A DNA stretch of 20,540 nt from assembly GCA_034698045.1 (NCBI GenBank), contig JAQGAU010001219.1:1-20540 (forward strand), written 5' to 3'. The notes beneath the pieces were generated by a model, which was given only the letters and a program-made list of their open reading frames with translations, was not told the origin of the DNA and did not search any database. The position numbers were made by a program, and so were the translations under genes. Positions 1 to 9,334 of the stretch are shown here, one piece after another (position 1 is the first letter of the stretch; the number at the start of each line of letters is the position of its first letter). This stretch comes from Paramacrobiotus richtersi (taxonomy: Eukaryota; Tardigrada; Eutardigrada; Parachela; Macrobiotidae).

Positions 1-840
1 TTGGTCGACTAAAAATATTCCCCTGTACAATTTGCGCACGGAGCGTGCACGCTTCCCGACAAGTAATTCCCGTAAAATTCCCGTTCACTGCATAGCCCAG
101 TTGCGTTCAATGTGGCGAGTAGCACGACCATTTCTCTTTCCAAATTCACTTGATTTTTCCAAGTGAGAGCAACTGGTAACTTTTTCTTGCCTTTGGCGTG
201 GGAGCAACATGCTGGTTTCGGGAGACTTTGCGACTCTTCCCAGGATGAAGTCCTGGATCACTCTGGACAAAAACTGATTATGTTGTATTTTCGACAACAT
301 AGTCAGCTATGATTCTGGGGGATGGTACCATGAATCGGATGCTTGTCCGCTTTTAAAAAAAATGTTCTCTGACAAACTCATTTTCCAGCTGTCTCTGGGA
401 TGGTGATTTGGTGTATTGACAGCCCGATGAATTTTGGCGATAAAGGTCTTTGTCCGTGATTTCGGTAGGCACTGCTCTCCAAGTAGTTTTATTTGTCACC
501 CTGCTCCGCCGCGCTTCGGATCATGTTTTCCCAATAATTTGATGACTGTGGAATCATGTAAGTATCGTTATCGCCTTCTCAAAAAGACGCTTTACGATTT
601 TTCGAGCGCTTAACGAAAATTTTCCAGGAGCTAACACTTGGTACTTCACATCAGGATTTGTTTTACGAGTCATTTTTACGATTACAGCTTTCGGATCTGA
701 GTTTTACACTAGAGAATAGACTAGACTAATTTAAAAAGTAGCGAAACGAAGTGCACGGCTGAGGGGAAAATTAAGGGAAATTTTTAAGTCAGCTGTCGGC
801 AGTTTGTTGATTCATCCCTGTAGTACAGAGTTAATACGTA
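1..840. other. No recognised gene
   Basis: I see no gene that I can name here. On the minus strand 85-300 is open for 71 codons from an ATG (basic, serine-rich peptide), and minus-strand reading frames around 350-520 give further short open stretches broken by stops. These could be the remains of a coding sequence, but no family motif is recognisable. Nothing RNA-like was found. Confidence 0.4.
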
Positions 841-960
841 AGAAGTACTATATCAAGTCATTATATATATATAATGACAAAAACTCCGTTAAACTAAGAA
901 AACAGCACTATATCATGTCATTATATATATATAATGACAAAAACTCCGTTAAATTAAGAA
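841..960. repeat. Two tandem 60-bp units, each with a 22-bp palindrome
   Basis: Units 841-900 and 901-960 match at 55 of 60 positions. Each contains a perfect 22-bp palindrome (857-878 and 917-938) made of GTCAT, an alternating AT core and ATGAC. The units lie at the left edge of element A. If the flanking 12-base direct repeat marks the insertion, most of this array belongs to the element's 5' end, where LINE elements often carry their promoter. That promoter role is inference. Confidence 0.8.
849..860 (+). repeat. Candidate target-site duplication, left copy (element A)
   Basis: The 12 bases TATATCAAGTCA occur here and again at 4112-4123, just after the polyadenylation signal of element A. 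The extra TAC before each copy also matches if one base is gapped. Position relative to the ORF and poly(A) signal fits a target-site duplication, but the area is AT-rich and a chance match is possible. Confidence 0.45.
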
Positions 961-1216
961 AATGATCCTTTTCGATCCCTTGTGGATTTTCTTTTTGAAA
1001 CGCTGAATTTCCTAGCGTACCAATCGGTATCAGTATACCTTGGTCTGAAGGTGGCTGGGAAGATCTCACCGGGCTGATGTAGCTGCTACGGGAAAAGGTG
1101 CTGCTCGCGGCAACCCGATCTTCCTGGCATCCCGGATCTGCACAAACATATTTGGTGAGTCGTCACCTAGTTCTCTTTGTACGTTCCCCTGGGACTTTCC
1201 TCAGTTCGACAGTCCT

Positions 1217-4045
1217 TTGACATTTGTAGCATGGACCTGCACTATACGAAGGATGGCTCCATGGATATGCGTTTTAAGTCGTCACGCGTCACAACAAAAA
1301 ACTCAGCCATTGGCATCTCTCCCGGAAAATTCGCCATCTCAACTTCAGCAGTGTCTGCAGAGGCGCCAGTTCATCATTAATCGCCTGCCCAAGAATGCTC
1401 GCACTGTCTGTGGCCAGGCTTTTGCCCAGGAGCTCCACAAGTGTACACTCGCTGGAGCTTCCTTTTCTACCTGGTCTGGCCCACTCATGTTCCCCAAGAA
1501 AGCCTTCGCTATGCCAGAATCCCGAGATCTACGCCATGAATCTCTCACGACCGTAATCCGAAGAAATGTGAATACCCAAAATGCAACTGCCCCCGCCATC
1601 AACAAGCCGCCCCCCCCCCACGCCGCGCACCCATCAAGTCAGAAGAAGAACGAATGCGACGTCTTGTTAAAACAAAAATTGATGATGGGGACGTTCGAAG
1701 TGCGGTCCGCATACTGTGCTCGGAAGATGGCGTGGCTGAAATTAACGCAGAAACCCTGGCCATTATGCGCAGTAAACACCCAGGGCGTCCCCCCAACGTG
1801 AATTTCCCCGAAGCACCCCAAACGCCACAGCCGTCGTCTGTTTCGCCAAAAGAAGTAAGAGATGCGGTGTTTAGTTTCCCATCTGGATCGTCCGCTGGTC
1901 CATCCGGACTTCGACCGCAACATGTTAAGGATATGTTTGGCCGGAGAGATGATTTGCAAAGTGAATTCTGCACGGCACTGACGCAGTTTATAGATATGGT
2001 TTTGAAAGGAGATATTTTGGAAAATATTTGCCCGTACTTTTTTGGAGGCACGCTCATCCCTTTGATTAAACCAGATGGTGGGAGACGACCGATTGTAGTT
2101 GGGGAGACACTCCGTCGAATTGGTTCAAAGTTAACTGCGAGCAGATGCCAGGCAATTTCTGCCACTCTGTTAAGGCCCATGCAGCTGGGATTTGGGACAA
2201 AAGGAGGTACGGAAGCAATTGTGCACAGCGCGCGGAATTATTTACAGTTTGCACACAGTGGGGTTCGCGTTATGGCAAAACTGGATTTCTAAAACGCATT
2301 CAACATGGTGGCTCGTGACGTCATGCTAGAAGCAGTAAAGAATCACATCCCAGCATACTTCAGGTATTTTCAGAAGTCCTACCTGCAGACATCTCACTTG
2401 TTTTGCGGAACAGAGATCCTCTCGTCAGAGTGGGGAGTCCAGCAAGGAGACCCGGCGGGAGCAATGCTATTCTGCCTTGCCACATTAGAATTATTAAGTA
2501 AGCTAAAGAGTGAGCTGAGAGGTGCATACCTGGATGATGTTACCGTAGCTGATGTTGCTCAAGTAGTTGCTGACGACATTGAAACAGTCATGGCGGAAGG
2601 AATGAAGATTGGCCTGGAACTGAACATGGCAAAATGCGAAATATTTGTCTTTGGTGGAACGATGGAAGAGCGTGAAGAGACAAAGCATTTTTTTCAGACG
2701 CGGTGGCCAGAACTGATTGTGTTGGAAGAAGATGATTTGTCCCTCTTGGGTGCAGCTTTAAATGTTCGAACGGTGCCTAAGCTTCTGGGCAAGAAAGTGG
2801 AGGAACTCCGGATCATGACTAAGCGAACGCAGTGTTTACCATCTCACCATGCCCTCTACCTTCTGACCAAATGCTTCGCCATTCCAAAGTTGATGTATTT
2901 GTTGCGCACTAGCCCTTGTTACGAATGTCCAGATATTCTACGATCTTTTGACAACGTCCTGCGAGGTGCGGTCCAGACCATTGTGAATACCAATATTTTA
3001 AATAATCTGTGGCTCCAGATGACTCTTCCTGTATGGAGGGCGGGACTTGGTGTGCGGTGTGCGGATGAGTTAGCTTTACCGGCCTTTGTGTCGTCGGCTC
3101 ATTCCGTGCATAGTCTGTGCTCCGAGATTTTCCCTCCGGCCAGTGGGATAATCGCTGAGGCTGCGGTGAGTTTGTGGACAGAACGCTACAAATGTGAGCT
3201 ACCGGACGAAATCAGTAGGAAGAGACAGTCAGCATGGGACGCACCAGCCATTGAATTACTCGAAGGTTAGAATGTCTACGTCGGACAACATTGTCAGTAG
3301 AGCAGTTCTATTAGCAGCTAGTGAACGTGAATCGGGCGCTTGGCTGAAGGCACTACCGGCTGTATCTCCGGGAAACTTTTTAAATGACGAGCAGCTACGG
3401 ATTGGAATTGCTCTTCGGTTCGGGGCAAGTACTGGAAGGAAGCATAAATGCGCAAGTTGTAGCACGAGAGTGGATGAGCTTGGCCATCACGGTCTGTCCT
3501 GTGCAACTAACAAAGGAACTAGGCCACGACATTGTGAGATGAACAAGATTGTGAAAACTGCATTCAAATCGGCCGGATATCCATGTCAGTTAGAGCCCGC
3601 TGGTTTGGCCAGAAAGGATGGGAAACGACCGGATGGGGGAACTTTAGTGCCGGTTGTGGACGGCAAGTATATTGTTTGGGACGCCACGTGCTCGTGTACA
3701 GTAGCGTCGTCGTATGTGGAACACTCAGGAAGCAAGGCGGGATGGGCGGCACAACGTGCGGATGCCCGAAAGAGACTGCACTACACGTCCCTGTCCAGCC
3801 AGTACAAGTTCTATCCAGTCGCCTGTGAAACGCTTGGTGTTTTTAGTGATTCAACGAAGGAACTGTTTAAGTTTTTAGGTCGTAAACTTTTTGAGAAATC
3901 TGGTGACCCACGTTCTGGATCATTTTTAAAACAACGTTTTTCTGTTGTCATTGTTAAGGGCAATGCGGCCGCCGTTTTGGGCGCTATGCCGAGTAGTAAG
4001 GCGCATGATAATGAGCGCGATCCTATTATAAGTTTTAATGCCTAA
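1217..4045 (+). pseudogene. Retrotransposon polyprotein (RT, zinc motif, endonuclease), broken
   Basis: In order: an N-terminal conserved region in frame 2 (about 1370-1600, containing RLPKNAR and FPKKAFAMPESR); the reverse transcriptase in frame 1 (about 1620-2700); a thumb/linker to 3265; then in frame 2 a Cys-His motif (CX2C...HX4C-like, 3449-3502) and an endonuclease-like domain with KRPDG (3623-3637), catalytic candidate Asp 3632-3634, and WDAT with Asp 3680-3682. In the RT, motif A is LDF-stop-NAFN (Asp codon 2284-2286), motif B is GVQQGDP, and motif C is YLDD (2527-2538). Three lesions are visible: a frame change at the C10 run 1610-1619, a TAA at 2290-2292 two codons after the motif A Asp, and a frame change at about 3255-3290. 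The frame-2 opening extends back to 1049, so the true start is unclear; no good ATG is seen. The C-terminal stop is at 4043-4045. The protein would act in the nucleus on element RNA and target DNA. Confidence 0.85.
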
Positions 4046-4096
4046 AGTTGTAAAATGGGTAGTTGTCTGTGCGCCAGCACCTTTTGTGTGTGAAGG

Positions 4097-4102
4097 AATA
4101 AA
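4097..4102 (+). terminator. AATAAA polyadenylation signal of element A
   Basis: AATAAA lies about 50 bases after the stop codon of the element A polyprotein and about 10 bases before the right copy of the candidate target-site duplication, as expected for a LINE 3' end. No poly(A) tract follows. Confidence 0.5.
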
Positions 4103-4111
4103 TTTTATACG

Positions 4112-4123
4112 TATATCAAGTCA
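4112..4123 (+). repeat. Candidate target-site duplication, right copy (element A)
   Basis: Identical over 12 bases to 849-860. It follows the 3' UTR of element A directly. Confidence 0.45.
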
Positions 4124-5113
4124 CCAGCATCGTTTAAAGTTTTCTGGTGAAGACTAGTGCCATTGCCCACCATGGTGGGCAGGATGGGTTATTGTGTTGG
4201 CGGTGATTTAGCGGCTTCGGCTGGTTTGGGAACGCCCAGTATCTTTTGGCAGGTGCAATTTGTTCAGATTTTTACTGATAATGTAGCGAGGTAGCTCCCA
4301 GACCTGAAATATGACGATGTCAGCTTGCTGGACATCAGCGAAAGTTTCACCGTGATCCGGCTGACCTGATGCTATGTAATGGGCACTTCTGGTCAACGAT
4401 GGTTTAGGAACAAAACATTTCTGTAAATTTGTGCATACCAAATATGCATTACTTTGTCAGTGGTCTGCTTATGCTGGTTGGATACTCGCACACGACTGGT
4501 CAGTTTTACTTCTATTGTGCAACAGAAAAGATGTCGACACAAATAGTGGACAAATAGCTGCTCTCTGGTCTTTCTTTGCAGCAGACAAGAACTTTTGACA
4601 AGGGTGACCAGCACGGTGACCATAGCGATAGCCTCCACTGATAGCCCATAGAAACATATGTACGTTCGTTTTTGATTTGGATTAACTCTCAAACAGAATT
4701 TTACACGAAAATTCTGCAACGCAACTGCAGTTTACCGTGTGCGCACGCGAAGATGCAAAACATTTTGCGGCTTTTTTCTGACAGTGGGCAACGGCCGTTA
4801 TGACAACTTTGCCTGGCTCGTTTTGTAGCGCTTTTCTTCTACTTCAAACACTGGGCACTATGTCCACAAAAACGAACTTCGCTGAATAACAACAAGCGAA
4901 GGTTTTGACAGCTCCCAAAAACAAACATGCCCAACGGAGCGATTTTCGATTTTGCATGAACTAACTTTCCTTTGCCACCCTTACCCGAGTGGCAGTACTG
5001 CGAAGCCAAGTTTTATTTTTTTTTATCATAGGCTATCATATTAGTAAAAACCAGCGTGTAGAAGTGGTTTGCTAGTGTTAGTGCCGCTGCGTAGAAAAAA
5101 TCGTATTTGCTTG
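4124..5113. other. No recognised gene; contains a 16-bp palindrome
   Basis: No family could be recognised on either strand. The longest minus-strand opening (4393-4719, 108 codons) is cysteine-rich but carries no motif I know, and overlaps another frame of similar quality. A perfect 16-bp palindrome centred on CCATGG lies at 4165-4180. Confidence 0.4.
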
Positions 5114-6030
5114 TTACCACAACAAAACTTCACGTGAAATGCAGTCTGGCAAAGGCTTTCGGACAAAGCGGTGTTCTGACCTTTGCCGGTATTGCGAGTG
5201 GTTCACGTTCCACGCCGAGTACACTGTGTGGATTTGTGGTTCCATTCCCCACAGGTGAAGCACGCGTGCGAGGAGTGATTCTTGCAAGGCTCTCGGCACT
5301 AGTTGAAATTCCAGTTTCTGCAGACTGCCGCGTCTGCGGCAGGGCGCCGATGGAACTGCCCATGTCCTGGATGACCTTTCCGCGGAGCACGGCATCATTC
5401 GCGATGTGCCCGGATTCGCCGCAGTTTCTGCATGTTTCGGAATCGTCTGCTTGCCGTCGAGAGGTGCCGTTTCGGTCAGTGGTATCCGTCGTGTCTTGGG
5501 GTAACGCTTTCTGGATGCAGTCGGAATACGTGTCGCGGTGTTCACGGGCCCAGAAGTCGTGCTGGTACGGGTGGCCTTGCATGAACGTCCGAAACTGACG
5601 GTCGTAATCAATCCAGCTGGAGACGGGAACGCCGATGTCGACGTAGGACGCTATCAGGTCCTGGTACTTGGAAAGTGGTCCGGCCAATTCGGGCAGGATG
5701 CGGACCCGGTAGGCGATGAATACCGAAAATGCGCGTAAACATGCTGGAAACGAGTCGACTGTCACCCGGGAGTCGTTGGATAATTAGCTCCTTGAGGATG
5801 TCGATCTGCCGCTGTTGTTGTTCTACCATGGACCGGATGGACGGCTCGGGCTGTTTAACCAGCTGGATTTCTGGATATGACTGCGAGGGAGCTTTCGCTG
5901 GTTTCTTTTGATTTGACGTCGATGTTGTGGGTCTTGGGGGATCTGGCGCGCTGACGGCTTTTGGTGGTCTTCCCCGGTGTAGCGGATTACTGGAGGCATT
6001 GGTTAAATTGTTGCTCGTGGTATCCGGCAT
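5114..6030 (-). pseudogene. Gag-like protein of a retroelement, frameshifted
   Basis: Reading from 6030 downwards, an ATG begins a proline- and lysine-rich tail with an AT-hook-like RGRPPK and a glutamine-rich, probably helical stretch (MVEQQQRQIDILKELI). The sense then moves to another frame near 5750-5765 and continues as a capsid-like helical region (PELAGPLSKYQDLIAS, WIDYDRQFRTF, WAREHRDTY). This ends in a CCHC zinc knuckle (CRNCGESGH, 5392-5432). The last Cys of this knuckle is one base out of frame. A second knuckle (CFTCGEWNHKSTQC, 5221-5262) lies in a third frame. Gag proteins bind element RNA and form particles. The capsid block resembles Gag proteins that I associate with DIRS/Ngaro-type elements, which is only an impression. 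No RT, integrase or recombinase of the same element is seen downstream, where element A's 3' end lies in the opposite orientation. Confidence 0.65.
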
Positions 6031-6279
6031 ATCCGTAGAGGATTATGTGATAGCGGGACGGTTCTTTCGAAGGTTACGTAGCCTTGTGAAGAGAATTCAG
6101 AGATTTTCAGTTAGGACCGTACCGTGTAACAGTGGTCCGTGTTGTGTCAATGTGTGCAAAAACTCCTTTATGTAAAGTGGCCACCATAGATTTCTTTCTG
6201 TGAAACTTTCTTTATGTAAAGTGTACCTGGCCACTGTGTGGGGCACAAACCGTGGTGTCTTTGCCAGAGACATGTGGAA

Positions 6280-6300
6280 AATAAAGTTGTTGTTGTTGTT
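6280..6300 (+). repeat. LINE/SINE-type 3' tail: AATAAA plus (GTT)5
   Basis: AATAAA at 6280-6285 is followed at once by five GTT units (6286-6300). Many non-LTR elements and the SINEs that use them end in a signal plus a short microsatellite like this. It points to an element on the + strand ending here, so it is not part of the minus-strand Gag gene. The upstream 110 bases hold two similar segments that begin CTTTATGTAAAGTG (6168 and 6211 areas). The element's left end is not identifiable. Confidence 0.45.
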
Positions 6301-6302
6301 GT

Positions 6303-6753
6303 ACTACACAAATCAGGTTATGAGTTTCATACAAATAAATTGTTGCAGAACTGACTACGTGCAGCATTGTTCTACATTAGGATGCGTCATATTTTAACTC
6401 GGCTCGTCAATACCGCTGCTTAGATCTCTTATGCAGTCACTCTCGAAGTATTTGTTAGTGCAACCATTGATCAGTGACCGGCAATGACCCGAACTAGACA
6501 CTGGTGAGTTTGCTGACCACCGCCAATCAGTAATCACCAGCGTTTATGAGTCATGAGTGGGACTTATGAGCTATGACTAACAATAATGACTTATGAGGTA
6601 CGTATATAGCCCGCTGATACTACAGACCGGCGCAAAGCAGTAAAGCCGAGAAGTTTTTTGCATCTTCCCCTGCGCACCCAGTATAGGCCCATGCGCACTC
6701 ATGCCAAAACTGACCATTGCCTTTAGTCAAGCATGCTAAGTGCTCAGCAGCAC
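6303..6753. other. No recognised gene
   Basis: No coding or RNA feature was recognised. The stretch 6540-6600 repeats short words such as TTATGAG and TGACT without a clean period. Confidence 0.4.
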
Positions 6754-6851
6754 GGCAGGGTCCAAAACCTGGTCCCGGCCTTGGCCGGTGGCCTAGGCCT
6801 ATGGCCCACGGCCACGGCCACGAAAATCTGGGCAGGGCACAGGCGAAACTA
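6754..6851 (+). repeat. GGCC-rich dispersed repeat, copy 1
   Basis: Starts GGCAGGGTCCAAAACCTGG and continues with runs of GGCC words (CCGGCCTTGGCCGGTGGCC), then AAAATCTGGGCAGG. The same order of words occurs at 9070-9334 (minus), 16076-16340 (plus) and 17776-17895 (minus). This copy has an extra GGCCAC tandem and loses similarity after the CTGGGCAGG block. Confidence 0.75.
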
Positions 6852-6900
6852 CGATGGAATTACATCGCATCACGCTACCTCTAATGCCGTGCGTAATATG

Positions 6901-6924
6901 GATACAGTTCTATAGAACTGTATC
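6901..6924. repeat. Perfect 24-bp palindrome
   Basis: Twelve bases from GATACAGTTCTA are followed at once by their exact reverse complement. It lies 50 bases past GGCC copy 1. It could form a cruciform or a hairpin; no function can be assigned. Confidence 0.8.
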
Positions 6925-9069
6925 TATACCGCGTGTCCCGCTTAGAATTTCCCTACATTGAGACGTTCACAGCACTTGAACCAGTTGTCCGATTTCTATC
7001 ATTTTTTCACTTTTCGAAAGCCAAACCATCCCTGCATAGAGCACAAAAAGTTGGAAGAGTGAACCTTGAACCCAGTCAGTTTTCTAATTTTTTTCGTAAA
7101 AACAAATGGAATTATACAATGGCCAGGGAACGGCTGTAAAAAATCATGCTCGTTGATTTTCGTCCAAAGCTGGACTGTAAAAAGGTACAGCATGACGGGA
7201 GTTACATCAGTAAAAAGAGCTTTTCAAACTCTATTAAATATCATAGTTTTGCTCTATTTCTTTTGGGTTACACAAAAGCGCCTTTGGTAGAACCGGCACT
7301 GGGTCACTTCCTGTTACACTGTGAGAGTGGTACTCTCTGCCGCTCAGGGCGGTGTCTTGTACGTTTGTGCCTTTGGCTGGTGGTGTGTTGTATGATGACG
7401 TGGTTCTGCGATGATTCATGCAGACTACGATGTTTGTTCTTTTTCCTTTTCGATCGAGCCTGCAGTGCATGCAGCTCGACAGTCGGTTCCTTTTCGTTGC
7501 GCTAGACGCGCCTTTTCTCGTTTTGGCCTGGGCTACAGCGCAGAGCCTTTGCTGTTCGATATTCGCCATAAAGGCTTATGGCTCATGCGGATGTTGTGGG
7601 TTCGTTCCCTTCTCGACAGGAGACATAGGTCCCTGTCTCAACACGGAGTATTTTAGTGTGCACTATGCACAAACGGTTCTCATTGGCAAGAAAATTCTTC
7701 CACCCACTGGCATTTTGCTTTGCATTGAGAACGGGCAAATTAAGATGGTGTAATAACAAAGGGCAGAAAGGCGGTCAGATACGATCATCCGCGCAGAATT
7801 TACTGTAGAAGAGACTGGCAGGGAAGGAATGACAGGCTAGACCAGGCAGCAGCCTGGCCTGCTCTTTGTGACACATCAGGATGCGGGGTGCAGGAGGGTG
7901 ATGCGCGCTCGAATGACCAGTGTCTGTTTAGAGAATCTGGTCTGGTTACTTTCCATGTATCACTTTCACCAGGACAACCGGCGTCAATCGGAACACAACT
8001 CCCGCTCGCCCAATTCAACCAATTTTTTTAAGAACGAACGGAGTGAAAGTAGTCAACAAAAACAGCACCGTATGGTAGACCAATGATGCAACCATCGGTA
8101 TGTTTTTTTTCTAATCGACTATTTGTACGCGCTGCAAAACTGGTGCGCTGTAAGTGTCCACATCCGGAAAGGATGGTCACTTTGCACACAGCGATTCTGG
8201 ACTTCCGGTGCATCGGATCACAACGAAAGCAGCACCATCTGAAACTGCCCGTTTTTTTAGTCACATAGCCGCGAAAATTTAGCAAAATAAAGCTTGTCAC
8301 AATTTTTTTCCGATGTATTTCGGTAGTTTGTGTACAGAGTGCACGCAATAGTACTCGAAGTGTTAATATCATTCTTCTGCGCTGCCATACACCATACATC
8401 GCTTTTTCCAAACCGACCCACGAACTGGAGCAAGAATGGTTATGATATATATTGCTCTGATATGGGGCAAAGGCGATCATAACGTTATTTATTGTTAGCA
8501 CACGAACAGTATCGGCGGAATTCGGTGTCAACAATCTCTATCATCCCGCGTTTAAAGAATCTGCCTCAAGGGTTTTTGCCGTTAGTCTACCTACAGCTTG
8601 ATTATGGTTCATGGTTAACGAGTGGGAACCCATACACAGAATTAGTGCGGCGACGTGAGGAAGACCATGAGGAAGATTTCTGACTTAGCGTCGAAAAGAA
8701 ACACAAGATTTTCCACACAGGACTGTCCGATGGCAATGGTAAGACGAGCAGAAGTATTTCAGTTGTGGGTGTTCTTGTAGAAATTAGCAACCCAATAAAC
8801 AAATTGCTGTAATTTCAGAAAAAGTTGTACGATAATGCTAACCGTTGGCAATCACTAAAACTTAGATACCATGGGGGATACGGATGGATCGCAGCGGTTA
8901 TACTAAGAATGTTACCGTTAAAATTAATATGCATTTTTCTGCGCGAATTACCACTCAGCTAGCGCTTGGAGTTCAAACATCTGCGCACTAGAGTACGGCC
9001 TCTGCCAATATAGCGAAGGTCAAGCCTGAAGCCTCGCCTGCGTAAACGGGAATACAGCTTCAGTACAAT
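6925..9069. other. No recognised gene over about 2.1 kb
   Basis: Several frames are open for 60-170 codons on both strands. The longest is minus 8028-8534 (168 codons), with basic, serine- and cysteine-containing residues and no motif. Overlapping frames on the other strand are of similar quality, so I do not call a gene. An AATAAA occurs at about 8285 (+). Nothing RNA-like was seen. Confidence 0.4.
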
Positions 9070-9334
9070 ATATATATGGCGTAGGGAGAACAAGTCAGTC
9101 ATTCTCTTACGAGAAACCGCGTGGTCTGTGCGCGGTTTCTTGTACATGCGTTTACTCTTAGTGGGATAAGTTCGTACCATTCCTTGTTACCGAAATTGGA
9201 TTCTGGAGGGCTGTTTATGTGAGGCCAGGTTTTACCGGGGCCGTAGCCAGATTTTAGCCTGCCCAGATTTTCTTGGCCCTGGGCCATAGGCCTAGGCCAC
9301 CGGCCAAGGCCGGGGCCAGGTTTTAGACCCTGCC
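9070..9334 (-). repeat. GGCC-rich dispersed repeat, copy 2 (long form)
   Basis: On the minus strand it runs from GGCAGGGTCTAAAACCTGG (9334) through the GGCC block, a second AAAATCTGGGCAGG block and CCCCGGTAAAACCTGGCC. It then runs into about 130 bases (9079-9215) that closely match 16180-16320 of copy 3, including ACAAGGAATGGTACG and CGCGGTTTCTCGTAAGAGAA. Within it 9113-9121 and 9131-9139 form a perfect 9-bp stem. The long copies are thus about 260 bp; the short ones lack the second half. Confidence 0.8.

Larger units (their letters stand above)
861..4111 (+). mobile_element. Non-LTR retrotransposon with restriction-like endonuclease (element A), inactive
   Basis: The element is about 3.25 kb: tandem 5' units, a single long coding region (broken), a short 3' UTR of about 60 bases and an AATAAA signal, with no terminal repeats. 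The order reverse transcriptase, then Cys-His zinc motif, then PD...D endonuclease-like domain is that of the early-branching non-LTR retrotransposons (R2, R4, NeSL and CRE clades), which nick a target and prime reverse transcription on it. The RT blocks, with a GG-RPI-VGETLRR region, a VQQGDP box and YLDD, look closer to CRE-like elements than to R2 itself. That clade call is from memory and is uncertain. The boundaries rest on the 12-base direct repeat. A second, related copy lies at 13223-14790 in the same orientation. Confidence 0.7.

Noticed and set aside
1082-1156. C2H2 zinc finger upstream of the element A ORF
   Set aside because: One frame gives a cysteine-rich peptide ending LHKH, but the Cys and His spacing does not fit a standard finger and the frame is interrupted.
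1599-2180. 193-codon minus-strand frame opposite the element A RT
   Set aside because: Shadow of the RT coding sequence; the + strand carries the recognisable RT blocks.
5107-5598. 163-codon + strand open frame
   Set aside because: It lies antisense to the Gag-like gene, whose zinc knuckles and capsid-like block are on the minus strand. It has no motif of its own.
5114-6300. LTRs flanking the Gag gene
   Set aside because: No pair of long direct repeats was found on either side by eye.
8028-8534. 168-codon minus-strand open frame
   Set aside because: Longest frame outside the retroelements, but no motif, signal peptide or clear compositional bias, and the opposite strand is also partly open. 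Kept only as a note in the unassigned region.
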